Positions 10,310 to 18,313 of a DNA stretch of 23,989 bases are shown here, piece by piece (the first letter of the stretch is position 1; every line of letters starts with the position of its first letter). The position numbers and the translations under genes are program-made. Under the pieces are notes generated by a model that saw only the letters and a list, made by a program, of their open reading frames with translations, ran no database searches and had not been told where the DNA came from. This stretch comes from Branchiostoma floridae (lineage: Eukaryota; Chordata; Leptocardii; Amphioxiformes; Branchiostomatidae). The stretch spans positions 17,383,433 through 17,407,421 of the forward strand of contig NC_049996.1 of NCBI RefSeq assembly GCF_000003815.2, written 5' to 3'.

Positions 10310-10958
10310 GGTTTCTCGGTTGGCTAAATTGGCATCTTGACCTTCTACTGTTTTCTTGTAAATGAATTAAGAACGAACGGAGCCGTAACGAATGTTGATA
10401 TATGGGCATCAAAGAATTCTAAATCTGATTTTTTGGGGGGCCAAATTGATGACGTCATCATTTTATTGCCTCTGATAATATTTTTTTTCTATGACAAAAT
10501 ACAGCACTTTGGTACATACCACTGTAATGAAACTTCGTTTTTCGTTGCATAATGATGAAAGCTACAAACTCACGGTTGCGCAAACTGATATCTACTAACG
10601 ATCTGTAGTTATTAAGAATTAATTTTTTTTAATTAGATGAAAACAAACATTATGTAATTACTACAGATCAGTAGTAAATATCAATTTGCGCAACCGTGAG
10701 TTTGTAGCTTTTATCATTATGCAACGAAAAACGAAGTTTCATTACAGTGGTATGTACCAAAGTGCTGTATTTTGTCATAGAAAAAAATAATATCAGAGGC
10801 GATAAAAATGATGACGTCATCAATTTGGCCCCCCAAAAATCAGATTTAGAATTCTTTAATGCCCATCTATCAACATTCGTTACGGCTCCATTCGTTCTTA
10901 ATTCATTAATAAGAAAACAGTGGAAGGTCAAAATGCCAATTTAGCCAACCGAGAAACC
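10310..10958. mobile_element. Foldback DNA element with TTAA target duplication
   Basis: Two arms of roughly 300 bp (about 10310-10612 and 10661-10958) are near-perfect reverse complements around a loop of about 50 bp. The terminal sequence is GGTTTCTCGGTTGGCTAAAT. TTAA stands at both flanks (10306-10309 and 10959-10962), the duplication used by piggyBac and Kolobok elements. Each arm contains the palindrome GATGACGTCATC, a CRE-like site. The two similar ORFs starting MTF..CFL in the arms are mirror products of the palindrome, not genes. Confidence 0.88.
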
Positions 10959-11035
10959 TTAACTGCTTCTTGCATGAGGGATGTGATGGTAGAGGAAGAT
11001 AGGAAGGGAGGGGTGTCATGATGAGAGGGGGAAAG

Positions 11036-11160
11036 AGGGAGGGAGGGAGGGAGGGAGGGAAGGAAGGAAGGGAAGGAAGGGAAGGAATGGAAGGAAGGAG
11101 GGAGGGAGGGAGGGAGGTAGGGAGGGAAGGGAAGAAGGAGGGAGGGAGGGAGGCAAAGGA
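11036..11160. repeat. (GGGA)n / (GGAA)n purine tract
   Basis: Interrupted GGGA and GGAA repeats; a second, shorter GGGA-rich stretch lies at 21117-21240 in the homologous place next to a caspase p10 fragment. Confidence 0.9.
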
Positions 11161-11271
11161 GAGCTGTTCCTCATCATTCACATGATGAGAGAGGGAAGGA
11201 GAGATGGAGGGATGTGATGAGAGGGAAGGAGTAATGTGATGGGAGGGGGAAGGGGGGTGTTCCTCATCATT

Positions 11272-11362
11272 CTTCACATTCCTCAGAAGGTCATATCGGT
11301 CCCCCATGCTGTTTAATGTTTCAACCAGTTTGGTGATGAACATGGACAGCTGCGTCTCCCTC
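11272..11362 (-). pseudogene. Caspase p10 fragment (copy 1)
   Basis: After an acceptor (gacctacag, AG at 11364-11363) the minus strand reads RETQLSMFITKLVETLNSMG then DRYDLL. In caspases the small subunit contains a GSWFVQALC-like segment followed by a helix and a DL..IL..VN motif; the related copy at 20888-21116 carries the full series. Here the frame passes at LLRN into a VKNDEEH sequence that belongs to the SKKY exon, so the copy is broken after about 26 residues and followed by the GGGA tract. GSWF has become LSMF. Confidence 0.65.
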
Positions 11363-11384
11363 CTGTAGGTCGGTGGGCAGGCAG

Positions 11385-11410
11385 GCAGGCGGTCGGTCGG
11401 TCGGTCGGTC
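11385..11410. repeat. (GGTC)n short tandem repeat
   Basis: Roughly six GGTC units between GGCA and GGGA-rich stretches in the presumed intron before the p10 fragment. Confidence 0.8.
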
Positions 11411-11469
11411 AGGTGGGCGGGAAGGGAGGGAGAGAGAGAGGGAGGGATGCAGGGAGGGAGCTAGGGGTG

Positions 11470-11509
11470 TCTTCCTCATCATCATCATTCTTATACTCCT
11501 TGGAAGCAG
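11470..11509 (-). pseudogene. SKKYxDDDE exon copy
   Basis: The acceptor ttgttgcag is intact (AG at 11511-11510) and the exon reads AASKEYKNDDDEEDT before running into low-complexity sequence. It resembles 21230-21276 and 9927-9966. Protein family unknown. Confidence 0.45.
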
Positions 11510-11780
11510 CTGCAACAAGATAAAGAAAAATGATTATGAATGTATTTTAGAATCTGTGACTTTTCCCCCACAGGAGACATGGCTAAAAATGGAAGATAAA
11601 GCCAAGTAAAGCATCTTCACACGTTTTGCTTCAAATAAGAAGGTTTCATGTACATTTGGTAGAATTGTGGTAGTATTTCTGTTCACATATTTTCCATGGT
11701 TTATCAGAAAAAAACAGTTGTACAATCAAAGTCATTTACTAAAAAGGATTGTATGCAAATACCACTGTCATGCAAATTAT
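11510..11780. repeat. Duplicated block, direct copy of about 21280-21560
   Basis: Shared strings include CATGTACATTTGRTAGA, TTGTGGTAGTATTTCT and ACTAAAAAGGATTGTATGCA. A further inverted copy of part of it occupies about 19385-19460. In minus orientation it is the intron in front of the SKKY exon, so exon and intron were duplicated together. Confidence 0.75.
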
Positions 11781-11920
11781 GTTTAGACACTTGGCAGGAG
11801 ACAAACTGAGTGTAAGAAGCTGTAGTTAATAGAAGAAGAGATTTTGAGATTTTTTTAAGCAAAGGTAAATACTATATGGTGTAGCCGAAGTAAACATGCA
11901 AACAAACAACATTCTCCTAC

Positions 11921-11962
11921 AGCAGAGTACCGTCAGTCATTTATTCCTGACTGTACTCTGCT
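11921..11962. other. Short hairpin
   Basis: AGCAGAGTACCGTCAG and CTGACTGTACTCTGCT form an imperfect 16-bp stem (one mismatch) with a loop of about 10 nt. Role unknown. Confidence 0.7.
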
Positions 11963-11994
11963 TTCCTTCCCTTTTGCCGGCGGTATTACCCGCC

Positions 11995-12215
11995 CTACTT
12001 ATTACATATTAATGAGCTTGCCCTTATATGGGCAGTCAGCCGTTGGGGATCGGGCGTTGGCATGGTGAGCAAACAAAGTCATGGTAATACGTAACATGAT
12101 TGGCTGATAGCTTCCCAGCGGCCTTTGCGAGACAGCTTCCGACAAAATGAAGCCCAAGGAAGGCCTGTTCTCTGATTGGTTGACAGCTTGTTTGTGGCGA
12201 CAATCATAATACCCG
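11995..12215 (+). repeat. CCAAT-rich block, inverted copy of about 22262-22470
   Basis: It shares GAGCTT, TATATGGGCAGTCAGCCGTT, ATCGGGCGT, GGCATGGTGAGCAAACAAAG and AACATGATTGGCTGATAGCT with the reverse complement of the 22.3-22.5 kb block. Two inverted CCAAT boxes are present in each copy (ATTGGCTGAT and a second ATTGGTTG/ATTGGCTG). Paired CCAAT boxes are usual in histone and other promoters, so this may be a duplicated promoter; that is inference. Confidence 0.6.
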
Positions 12216-12341
12216 TAGGTAGGGCCTGGGACAGCAGGGCCCCATAAGGTAGTGCCGTTGGGGACCGGGCGTTAGGAGGATGACAAACAAAAGCTATAGT
12301 ACATGAAGGAAGAAACCAAATTCAGGTTTTTCATATCCTCC

Positions 12342-12428
12342 ATCCTGTACATTGGGCACGAGAAAATCGGCAAAGAGTACGACCCATTCCATCAGGCGAA
12401 AAAGCATGTTACAAGAAACAAGCACGAT
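12342..12428 (+). CDS. Unidentified 29-codon exon (copy 1)
   Basis: Open frame ILYIGHEKIGKEYDPFHQAK, then KHVTRNKHD, ending at a GTAAGG donor. It is preserved in degraded form at 12588-12675 and 15022-15109, where DFLEAKDQLTGKKHN follows a frameshift, so it is a real exon family. It lies just upstream of the caspase p20 fragment and may belong to the same gene. I do not recognise the domain. Confidence 0.45.
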
Positions 12429-12459
12429 GTAAGGTTAATTAATTAAAAGAAAAACACAT

Positions 12460-12581
12460 CATCAACTCATAAACCTGTTCACCCGTGTTCGTCATGCTGA
12501 CCATGAAAACGTTAACCGTGACTGCTTCGCTGTGTGTATCCTGTCCCACGGCAGCCAGGGACAGGTGTACGCGGCCAACAG
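12460..12581 (+). pseudogene. Caspase p20 fragment with the catalytic-His motif
   Basis: The plus strand reads LFTRVRHADHENVNRDCF, then AVCILSHGSQGQVYAANS. This matches the caspase large-subunit segment in which the active-site His sits in an LSHG motif (codon 12547-12549), preceded by ADH...DCF and followed by G.VY...D/N. Caspases are cysteine proteases of cell death and inflammation. The QACRG segment with the catalytic Cys is not seen in this window. At 12582 the frame runs into a duplicated copy of the unknown exon, not a donor, so the copy is truncated by rearrangement. Confidence 0.75.
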
Positions 12582-12948
12582 TGTTCCATCCTGTACATTG
12601 GCATAGGGAAAATGACAAAGGCCATACGCTGACTTTCTGGAGGCCAAAGATCAACTGACAGGCAAAAAGCACAATGTGAGCTAATTAAAGAATTCGCACA
12701 ATGCCTTTATTGGCTAGCAAGAAGTCACTTTTTACGAACTGATTCTAAGATATTTTAAGCAAAATGAATTCAATGATTAAGGCCGGAAGATCTCAAGGGA
12801 GCAAATGTAGACAGAGGTCCGAAATGGCATGTTAATAACAGTTCTACCACGACAACCGATGGGCAGACAGTCCGCCGAGGCTGGAAGATCGGGAGGGAGC
12901 AAATGTGAGGTACAAAATGAAAACATGTTTAATACTACTGATAGTTCG
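12582..12948 (+). repeat. Segmental duplication, copy A (partner 15016-15384)
   Basis: The two blocks are nearly identical for about 365 bp, from the CATCCTGTACATT stretch through GATAGTTCRGATCT. Each holds a frame-shifted copy of the 29-codon exon. They diverge sharply at about 12949 and 15385, where different FZR1-like pieces follow. Confidence 0.9.
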
Positions 12949-12979
12949 GATCTTTTTATCAAGAAACAAATGTGTAGAA

Positions 12980-13132
12980 TGTTGCTCCAGGAACCACTGC
13001 GGTACGCCCCACAGGAGGACCCTGCCGGCCTGCGCTCCATGCTGTCCTCAGGCAGTAGACATCGGCTTATTGAGCAGAGGGACATGAGAACCGTGTGCCG
13101 GAGAGAAGACTGACCGGACACGAACGAGAGGT
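12980..13132 (+). pseudogene. FZR1/Cdh1-like WD40 fragment (LSSGSR part)
   Basis: The frame gives MLSSGSRHRLIEQRDMRT, then after a frame change PERRLTGHERE ending at a GTAAAC donor. FZR1/Cdh1, the WD40 activator of the APC/C ubiquitin ligase, has LSSGSRD....QRDIRT followed by ERRL.GH. The order and spacing match, but a shift between RTV and PERR, or a stop at GAC TGA, breaks the frame. The sequence before MLSSG (LRYAPQEDPAGLRS) only weakly resembles the expected strand. It sits before, not after, the FZR1 piece that should precede it (15563-15656), so the parts come from separate or rearranged copies. Confidence 0.65.
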
Positions 13133-13171
13133 AAACACAATAATAATTTAAAGGCACTAGTTGTTACATCT

Positions 13172-14100
13172 TCGCTGATTGGCTGGCACATTGATTGAAT
13201 TAAATCTTGCTGTGGGGTGAACGTCCGAATGTCGGCAGGAGGCTAAAAGAAAATCAATTTGACAGGAGAAAGAAAGAATAAGGAACATTACGCATACAAT
13301 ATATTTCAATACATTTCGCTCGTATCTGTTTTATGATTGTTAAGAGTGGTCTAGTATCGGAATGAAGTGGGATATGATGGAACAAAGTGATTTCTCGAGC
13401 ATGGCGCTGTGCCACGCCCCCCCCCCCCCCCTTTATCTCCTCCAGGAAAAATAGATTTTGCGAGACATTGTAAAGTCTAATGGGAAACTTAATAAACAAA
13501 CAAACTCGTGCACACTCTGGTTCACTATTATGAATATTAATTAGTCTTCGGCTTCCTCTTCGCTGAATGGCTGGCTCATTAATTGATTTAAGTCTTGCTG
13601 CCGGGTTCTGTGGGGTCAACGTCCGAAAGGTGACGACAGGAGGCCAAAAGAAACCAATTTGACAGGAGAAAGAAAGAAACAAGAAGAACATTATGCACAC
13701 AATATATTTCACCATACCTGTGGTATGGCAGAAATATGATAACACTACAGTAATTAACATGTTGTTGGAATAACAGGTGGCTCCCATGATGCACCGTGGC
13801 GTCTGGCAGGATCTCACCGGGAGTCAAAATCTTCCTTACTTCCTTTTCGTCGCGTCAAGGAGTCATTTGGACAACTGAGAGTTGAGTTGTACTGTATTCC
13901 GTTCGTTACTAATGTCTTTTATGACTGTTTATAGTGGTGTGGTATCAGAATGAAGGGGGATGTGATGAAACAAAGTGATATTTCTCGAACATGGCACAAC
14001 GTAACCACCCACCCCCTTCCTTGGTGTTGAAGTATGATATTAACAAAAAATAAATGTGCAGGGTTGGGGGTGGAGTGGTTGAGGAGATTTACCAACTGCT
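13172..14100 (+). repeat. Tandemly doubled dispersed repeat
   Basis: The stretch 13172-13300 (CTTCGCTGATTGGCTGGC onward, through GACAGGAGAAAGAAAGAA) recurs with changes at 13558-13712. The stretch around 13340-13430 (GGTCTAGTATCGGAATGAAG) recurs at 13935-14020 and 18118-18200. So the unit occurs about twice in tandem here, once inverted at 6690-7090, and partly at 18111-18313. The 187-codon minus ORF across it has no domain and is ignored. Confidence 0.7.
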
Positions 14101-14284
14101 TCACCCGCATTTCATCCGAGTTCCATGTGCCTCTACGCCCCCCCCCCCTTTATTTCATTTCGACTAAGCCTAACCCTAACCTCTTCATTTCCATTCCAGT
14201 GCCTTGACTTTGCAGTGCTTAATCTAAATCCATATTTCCTTGACCTCTTGCAGGGCATTTATCTTTTCCCTCCAGCAGATGCAG

Positions 14285-14639
14285 GATGAATGCTTGTGTC
14301 TGTGAGAAGTGTGGAAAAGAATTCAGTCGAAGCGACAGCTTAAGACGGCACATGAGAACCCACACAGGGGAGAAACCCCACAGGTGTGTTGTGTGCGACC
14401 AGCAGTTCAGTCAGCACGGTCATCTGAAGAGACACATGCGCTCTCACACAGGGGGAGACCCTACACGTGAGGAGTGCAGCCGGCTGTTCAGGCAAAAAAA
14501 TCATCTGAAGACTCACATGCAGACTCATACTGGCGGAAGGAGTGAGACGCAGGGGTCGTGGAGTGTGACGCAGGGGTCGTGGTTCGTCACCAAACTCGTG
14601 GAAATGCTAGACAGCGTGGGGGACCGATATGGGAAATAA
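14285..14639 (+). CDS. Zinc fingers joined in frame to a caspase p10 start (chimeric exon)
   Basis: After a polypyrimidine tract and acceptor (AG at 14283-14284) the exon opens with G ATG, like the exon at 5943. The 117-codon frame holds finger 1 (CEKCGKEFSRSDSLRRHMRTH), finger 2 (CVVCDQQFSQHGHLKRHMRSH) and finger 3, which has lost its first Cys (TREECSRLF...HMQTH). It then continues in frame to GGRSETQGSWSVTQGSWFVT, KLVEMLDSVGDRYGK and stop. The GSWFVTKLVE part is the start of a caspase small subunit, related to 20888-21116 and 11272-11362; a 21-bp duplication repeats ETQGSW. Only about 20 p10 residues are present, so no protease is encoded. Whether it is expressed is unknown. Confidence 0.75.
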
Positions 14640-14751
14640 ATGGGAAAGAATAAAACAGAGTCTTAACTACTACGGGGAAGTCTAAATCAGTAAATGACTG
14701 TACTTCATGCTTTTTCCCCAGGGTGCTGGGAGGGTCAGGGCTACTGGCAAT

Positions 14752-14960
14752 GATAGTCGGAAAGCAGATGCAGATGCCACCGTGATGCAGATGCCACCGC
14801 AGATGCAGATGCCGATAAATGACAAAGAAGAAAGCAGATGCTAACTACTATGGTGAAGCCGATAAATGGAAGAGAAGCTGTAGCTGTAGCTGAAGAAGAG
14901 ATTTTGAGATTTTTTTTAGCAAAGGCTAAATACTATGTGGTGTAGCCAAAGTAAGCATGC
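14752..14960 (+). repeat. Degenerate units related to the 47-bp minisatellite
   Basis: Three GCAGATGCCACC-type units, then AAAGCAGATGCTAACTACTA and TGAAGCCGATAAATGGAAGA, which match the 47-bp array. A more distant version (AAATACTATGTGGTGTAGCC) near 14930 also appears at 11868, within another duplicated stretch (11840-11910 with 14895-14970). Confidence 0.7.
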
Positions 14961-15015
14961 AAACAAACAAAAGTTATAGTACATGAAGAAAGAAACCAAA
15001 TTCAGGTTTTTCATA

Positions 15016-15384
15016 TACTCCATCCTGTACATTAGCATAGGGAAAATGACAAAGGCCATACACTGACTTTCTGGAGGCCAAAGATCAACTGACAGGCAAA
15101 AAGCACAATGTGAGCTAATTAAAGAATTCGCACAATGCCTTTATTGGCTAGCAAGAAGTCACTTTTTACGAACTGATTCTAAGATTTTTTAAGCAAAATG
15201 AATTCAATGATTAAGGCCGGAAGATCTCAAGGGAGCAAATGTAGACAGAGGTCCGAAATGGCATGTTAATAACAGTTCTACCACGACAACCGATGGGCAG
15301 ACAGTCCGCCGAGGCTGGAAGATCGGGAGGGAGCAAATGTGAGGTACAAAATGAAAGCATGTTTAATACTACTGATAGTTCAGA
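15016..15384 (+). repeat. Segmental duplication, copy B (partner 12582-12948)
   Basis: Near-identical to copy A. The upstream part (about 14965-15030) matches 12288-12350 instead, so copy B derives from a version in which the stretch holding the caspase p20 fragment was deleted, or copy A arose by insertion. It includes the frame-shifted exon relic at 15022-15109. Confidence 0.9.
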
Positions 15385-15562
15385 TCTAATGATTTTTCCG
15401 ATTTTGAAAAGTTTAAAAAGTGCGTACTTAAATCGAGAACACATGGTATGTAAAGGATCTCTGCATTTCAGGCAGCAGTTATTATATAGAATTGTATGGA
15501 AGCTCTTTGCAATAATTATAATTATTTTCTGTACTGATATCATGAATCTTTTTTCTTTACAG

Positions 15563-15656
15563 AAGACAAGACTGTAACTTATCGCGTAATGGAGACGCTG
15601 TAGCATCAGTAAACTGGAATGAGAGCGGGAACCTCGTTGCCGTCGGGACCTACAAT
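15563..15656 (+). pseudogene. FZR1/Cdh1-like WD40 fragment (first blade)
   Basis: After a strong acceptor (tttttctttacag) the exon reads RQDCNLSRNGDAVASVNW, then NESGNLVAVGTYN. FZR1/Cdh1 has a CDLS..GD.V.SV.W...GNLVAVGT segment at its first WD40 repeat, so the match is specific for this APC/C activator family. At the Gly expected next, the sequence passes into the 47-bp minisatellite (GCTAACTACTATGG), which replaces the rest of the blade. No donor follows. Confidence 0.75.
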
Positions 15657-16874
15657 GCTAACTACTATGGTGTAGCCGATAAATGGGACAGAAGAAAGCA
15701 GAGGCTAACTACTATGGGGAAGCCGATAAATGGAAGAGAAGTAAGCAGAAGCTAACTACTATGGGGAAGCCGATAAATGACAAAGAAGAAAGCAGAGGCT
15801 AACTACTATGGGGAAGCCGATAAATGACAAAGAAGAAAGCAGAGGCTAACTACTATGGTGTAGCCGATAAATGGGACAGAAGAAAGCAGAGGCTAACTAC
15901 TATGGTGTAGCCGATAAATGGGACAGAAGAAAGCAGAGGCTAACTACTATGGGGAAGCCGATAAATGGAAGAGAAGTAAGCAGAAGCTAACTACTATGGG
16001 GAAGCCGATAAATGACAAAGAAGAAAGCAGAGGCTAACTACTATGGGGAAGCCGATAAATGACAAAGAAGAAAGCAGAGGCTAACTACTATGGTGTAGCC
16101 GATAAATGGGACAGAAGAAAGCAGAGGCTAACTACTATGGGGAAGCCGATAAATGGAAGAGAAGTAAGCAGAAGCTAACTACTATGGGGAAGCCGATAAA
16201 TGACAAAGAAGAAAGCAGAGGCTAACTACTATGGGGAAGCCGATAAATGGAAGAGAAGAAAGCAGAGGCTAACTGCTATGGTGAAGCCGATAAATGGAAG
16301 AGAAGAAAGCAGAGGCTAACTACTATGGTGAAGCCGATAAATGGAAGAGAAGAAAGCAGAGGCTAACTACTATGGTGAAGCCGATAAATGGAAGAGAAGA
16401 AAGCAGAGGCTAACTACTATGGTGAAGCCGATAAATGGAAGAGAAGAAAGCAGAGGCTAACTACTATGGTGAAGCCGATAAATGGAAGAGAAGAAAGCAG
16501 AGGCTAACTACTATGGTGAAGCCGATAAATGGAAGAGAAGAAAGCAGAGGCTAACTACTATGGTGAAGCCGATAAATGGAAGAGAAGAAAGCAGAGGCTA
16601 ACTACTATGGGGAAGCCGATAAATGGAAGAGAAGAAAGCAGAGGCTAACTACTATGGTGAAGCCGATAAATGGAAGAGAAGAAAGCAGAGGCTAACTACT
16701 ATGGGGAAGCCGATAAATGGAAGAGAAGAAAGCAGAGGCTAACTACTATGGTGAAGCCGATAAATGGAAGAGAAGAAAGCAGAGGCTAACTACTATGGTG
16801 AAGCCGATAAATGGAAGAGAAGAAAGCAGAGGCTAACTACTATGGTGAAGCCGATAAATGGGACAGAAGAAAGT
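15657..16874 (+). repeat. 47-bp minisatellite, about 26 units with higher-order structure
   Basis: The core unit contains GCAGAGGCTAACTACTATGG and GAAGCCGATAAATGG. Three main types differ in the centre (TGTAGCC, GGGAAGCC, TGAAGCC) and tail (GGGACAG, GACAAAG, GGAAGAGAAGTAAG). In the first half the order is A-B-C-C-A, A-B-C-C, A-B-C, a higher-order repeat of about four units (188 bp). The second half is mostly one TGAAGCC/GGAAGAG type. The period is not a multiple of 3, so no long reading frame crosses it. Confidence 0.95.
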
Positions 16875-17233
16875 TCGTGTCAGAGGATGTGAAAAATCCG
16901 CCCAAGTGAGTAGATTGAATCATGACACTACTCTCTGTCTCTCTCTTTCAGAGGCCCTCTCCTGCTGTCAGAGGAAATGTGAAAATCACACAAGTGATCA
17001 TGAGTGGATTGAATCATGATTTTCAGACACACAGACAGACACAGGAAATCTCTCTGCGTCCTCTCGTTTTCAGTCTCTAGCTCTCTCTTTCTCTCCTCCT
17101 TATTTTACTTCAATATCTGTCTATCCTCTTCTCTTTCCCCCTCTGTCTTTCCCATTTCATTTCAGGGATTCTTCAGCAGTGATCAATGTTTGACTAACTT
17201 CTAAGGAATTCATAATCATCCTCTTGTCATTAG
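16875..17233 (+). other. Intron-like sequence with a CT-rich tract
   Basis: A short direct repeat (CAGAGGATGTGAAAAATC near 16880 and CAGAGGAAATGTGAAAATC near 16968, each followed by GATTGAATCATGA) and CT-rich DNA at 17050-17160 precede the PARP exon. No gene recognised. Confidence 0.5.
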
Positions 17234-18077
17234 ACCAAAGCCTGCTGTTCGTGCAAAATCCGCCAGAAGTGCCCCAGCCTGGGACGAATCCACCCCTGCC
17301 CACTGGTCCGCGATGTCGGAAGACGACGAGTTCGTCAAAGCGGACGTTGCGGGAACTGCCAAGGAGTACAATGACGTCAAGACGCTTTTCGAGCAGAACG
17401 GGATGGTGGGAACAGCCATTTCGGGAGTCAAGCGTGTCCAGAACGCCTTCCTTTGGAGCGCATATAACAGGTGAGAGATGTCCAAGAAAAATAGCACACT
17501 AGATTAATGTCTGTCACAATTTCATCATTAGAGATCAATTTAGCCACATTGACCTAGTATTTATAAAGTTCTTTTTTTACCCAGTTGACGTTTCTGCGAC
17601 CGTCAGTCACCTTCCTCAGGGCAGTACTGACTGGTCCTACTTCGCACTGCAATTAGGATCAAAGAATATTTCCACATATTTTCATAATCAGAAAATATTA
17701 CAACAATGAGCGGTTAACAAAATTCTTTGTACTCATCAAACAAAATAGCTATTACTTAACCGGACTTTCGGAGACCATCTGGCACCTTCCTCAGGACAAT
17801 ACTGACTGGTTCTACGTCGCACTGCAGCTAGGTGTCGCTTCTGCAATTTGAAGAATGCTTAACTAACCAATGACCGTTTGCCGTCACAGGAAGAAAGCGC
17901 AGCTGAAGAAACAGAACGGCGGAAAGGATGTAGAGGAGCGCCTCCTCTTCCACGGGACACAGGAAGCTGTAGTACGGTAGGATGTACGACTCGTGTGTCA
18001 ACGACACGGCCAATCCTAACATCTTCGTCATCTTTGACAATGCCCAGTGCTACCCGGAGCACATTATTGGGTACTAG
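17234..18077 (+). pseudogene. PARP (mono-ART type) catalytic domain, two exons, core deleted
   Basis: Exon 17234-17470 encodes SARSAPAWDESTPAHWSAMS, then EDDEF...AKEYNDVKTLFE and GVKRVQNAFLWSAYN, ending at a GTGAGA donor. Exon 17890-18077 follows acceptor gtcacag with matching phase (AG|G gives Arg): RKKAQLKK...ERLLFHGTQEAV, then GRMYDSCVNDTANPNIFVIF, DNAQCYPEHIIGY, stop. These are the start and end of the catalytic domain of the PARP7/11/12/14-type family, which transfers ADP-ribose from NAD+. The HGT His is kept. Between EAV and GRMYDSC (about 17970-17982) roughly 80 residues are missing, among them the YGKGSYFA segment with the NAD-binding Tyr, and the frame is shifted by one so a TAG follows VVR. 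The copy cannot be catalytic. Upstream exons with the usual WWE or zinc-finger domains were not found. Confidence 0.85.
17590..17830 (+). repeat. Intronic direct repeat, two copies
   Basis: CACCTTCCTCAGGRCARTAC plus TGACTGG and CGCACTGCA occur at about 17595-17655 and 17765-17830, inside the intron between the PARP exons. Confidence 0.75.
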
Positions 18078-18110
18078 GGTTTGATATAAAGGAGTGAAAA
18101 AACGCAGCAA

Positions 18111-18313
18111 AGAGTGGTCTAGTATCGGAATGAAGTGGGATATGATGGAACAAAGAGTGATATTTCTCGAGCATGGCGCTGTGCCACGCCCCCCCCCCCC
18201 TTATCTCCTCCAGGAAAAATAGATTTTGCGAGACATTGTAAAGTCTAATGGGAAACTTAATAAACAAACAAACTCGTGCACACTCTGGTTCACTATTATG
18301 AATATTAATTAGT
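18111..18313 (+). repeat. Dispersed repeat copy (matches 13340-13546)
   Basis: It shares GTCTAGTATCGGAATGAAGT, TTTCTCGAGCATGGCGCTGT, a C tract (12 C here) and the stretch from AAAATAGATTTTGCGAGACA through ATTATGAATATTAATTAG. It directly abuts the Mind-bomb-type exon at 18312 and may have replaced its intron and acceptor. Confidence 0.88.

Noticed and set aside
10337-10931. Two similar ORFs beginning MTF..CFL on opposite strands
   Set aside because: They are mirror images made by the arms of the foldback element.
10310-10958. microRNA precursor
   Set aside because: The palindrome is far longer than a miRNA hairpin and has TTAA flanks, so a transposon is the simpler reading.
11023-11343. Pro/Ser/Leu-rich minus-strand ORF as a protein
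   Set aside because: Most of it reads the GGGA tract; only the first residues are the caspase p10 fragment.
12777-13157. Minus-strand 126-codon ORF shared with 15211-15606
   Set aside because: The sharing is explained by the segmental duplication, and the coding signal in this stretch is on the plus strand.
13254-13817. 187-codon minus-strand ORF
   Set aside because: It lies wholly in the tandem dispersed repeat, includes a poly-Gly from the C tract, and has no domain.
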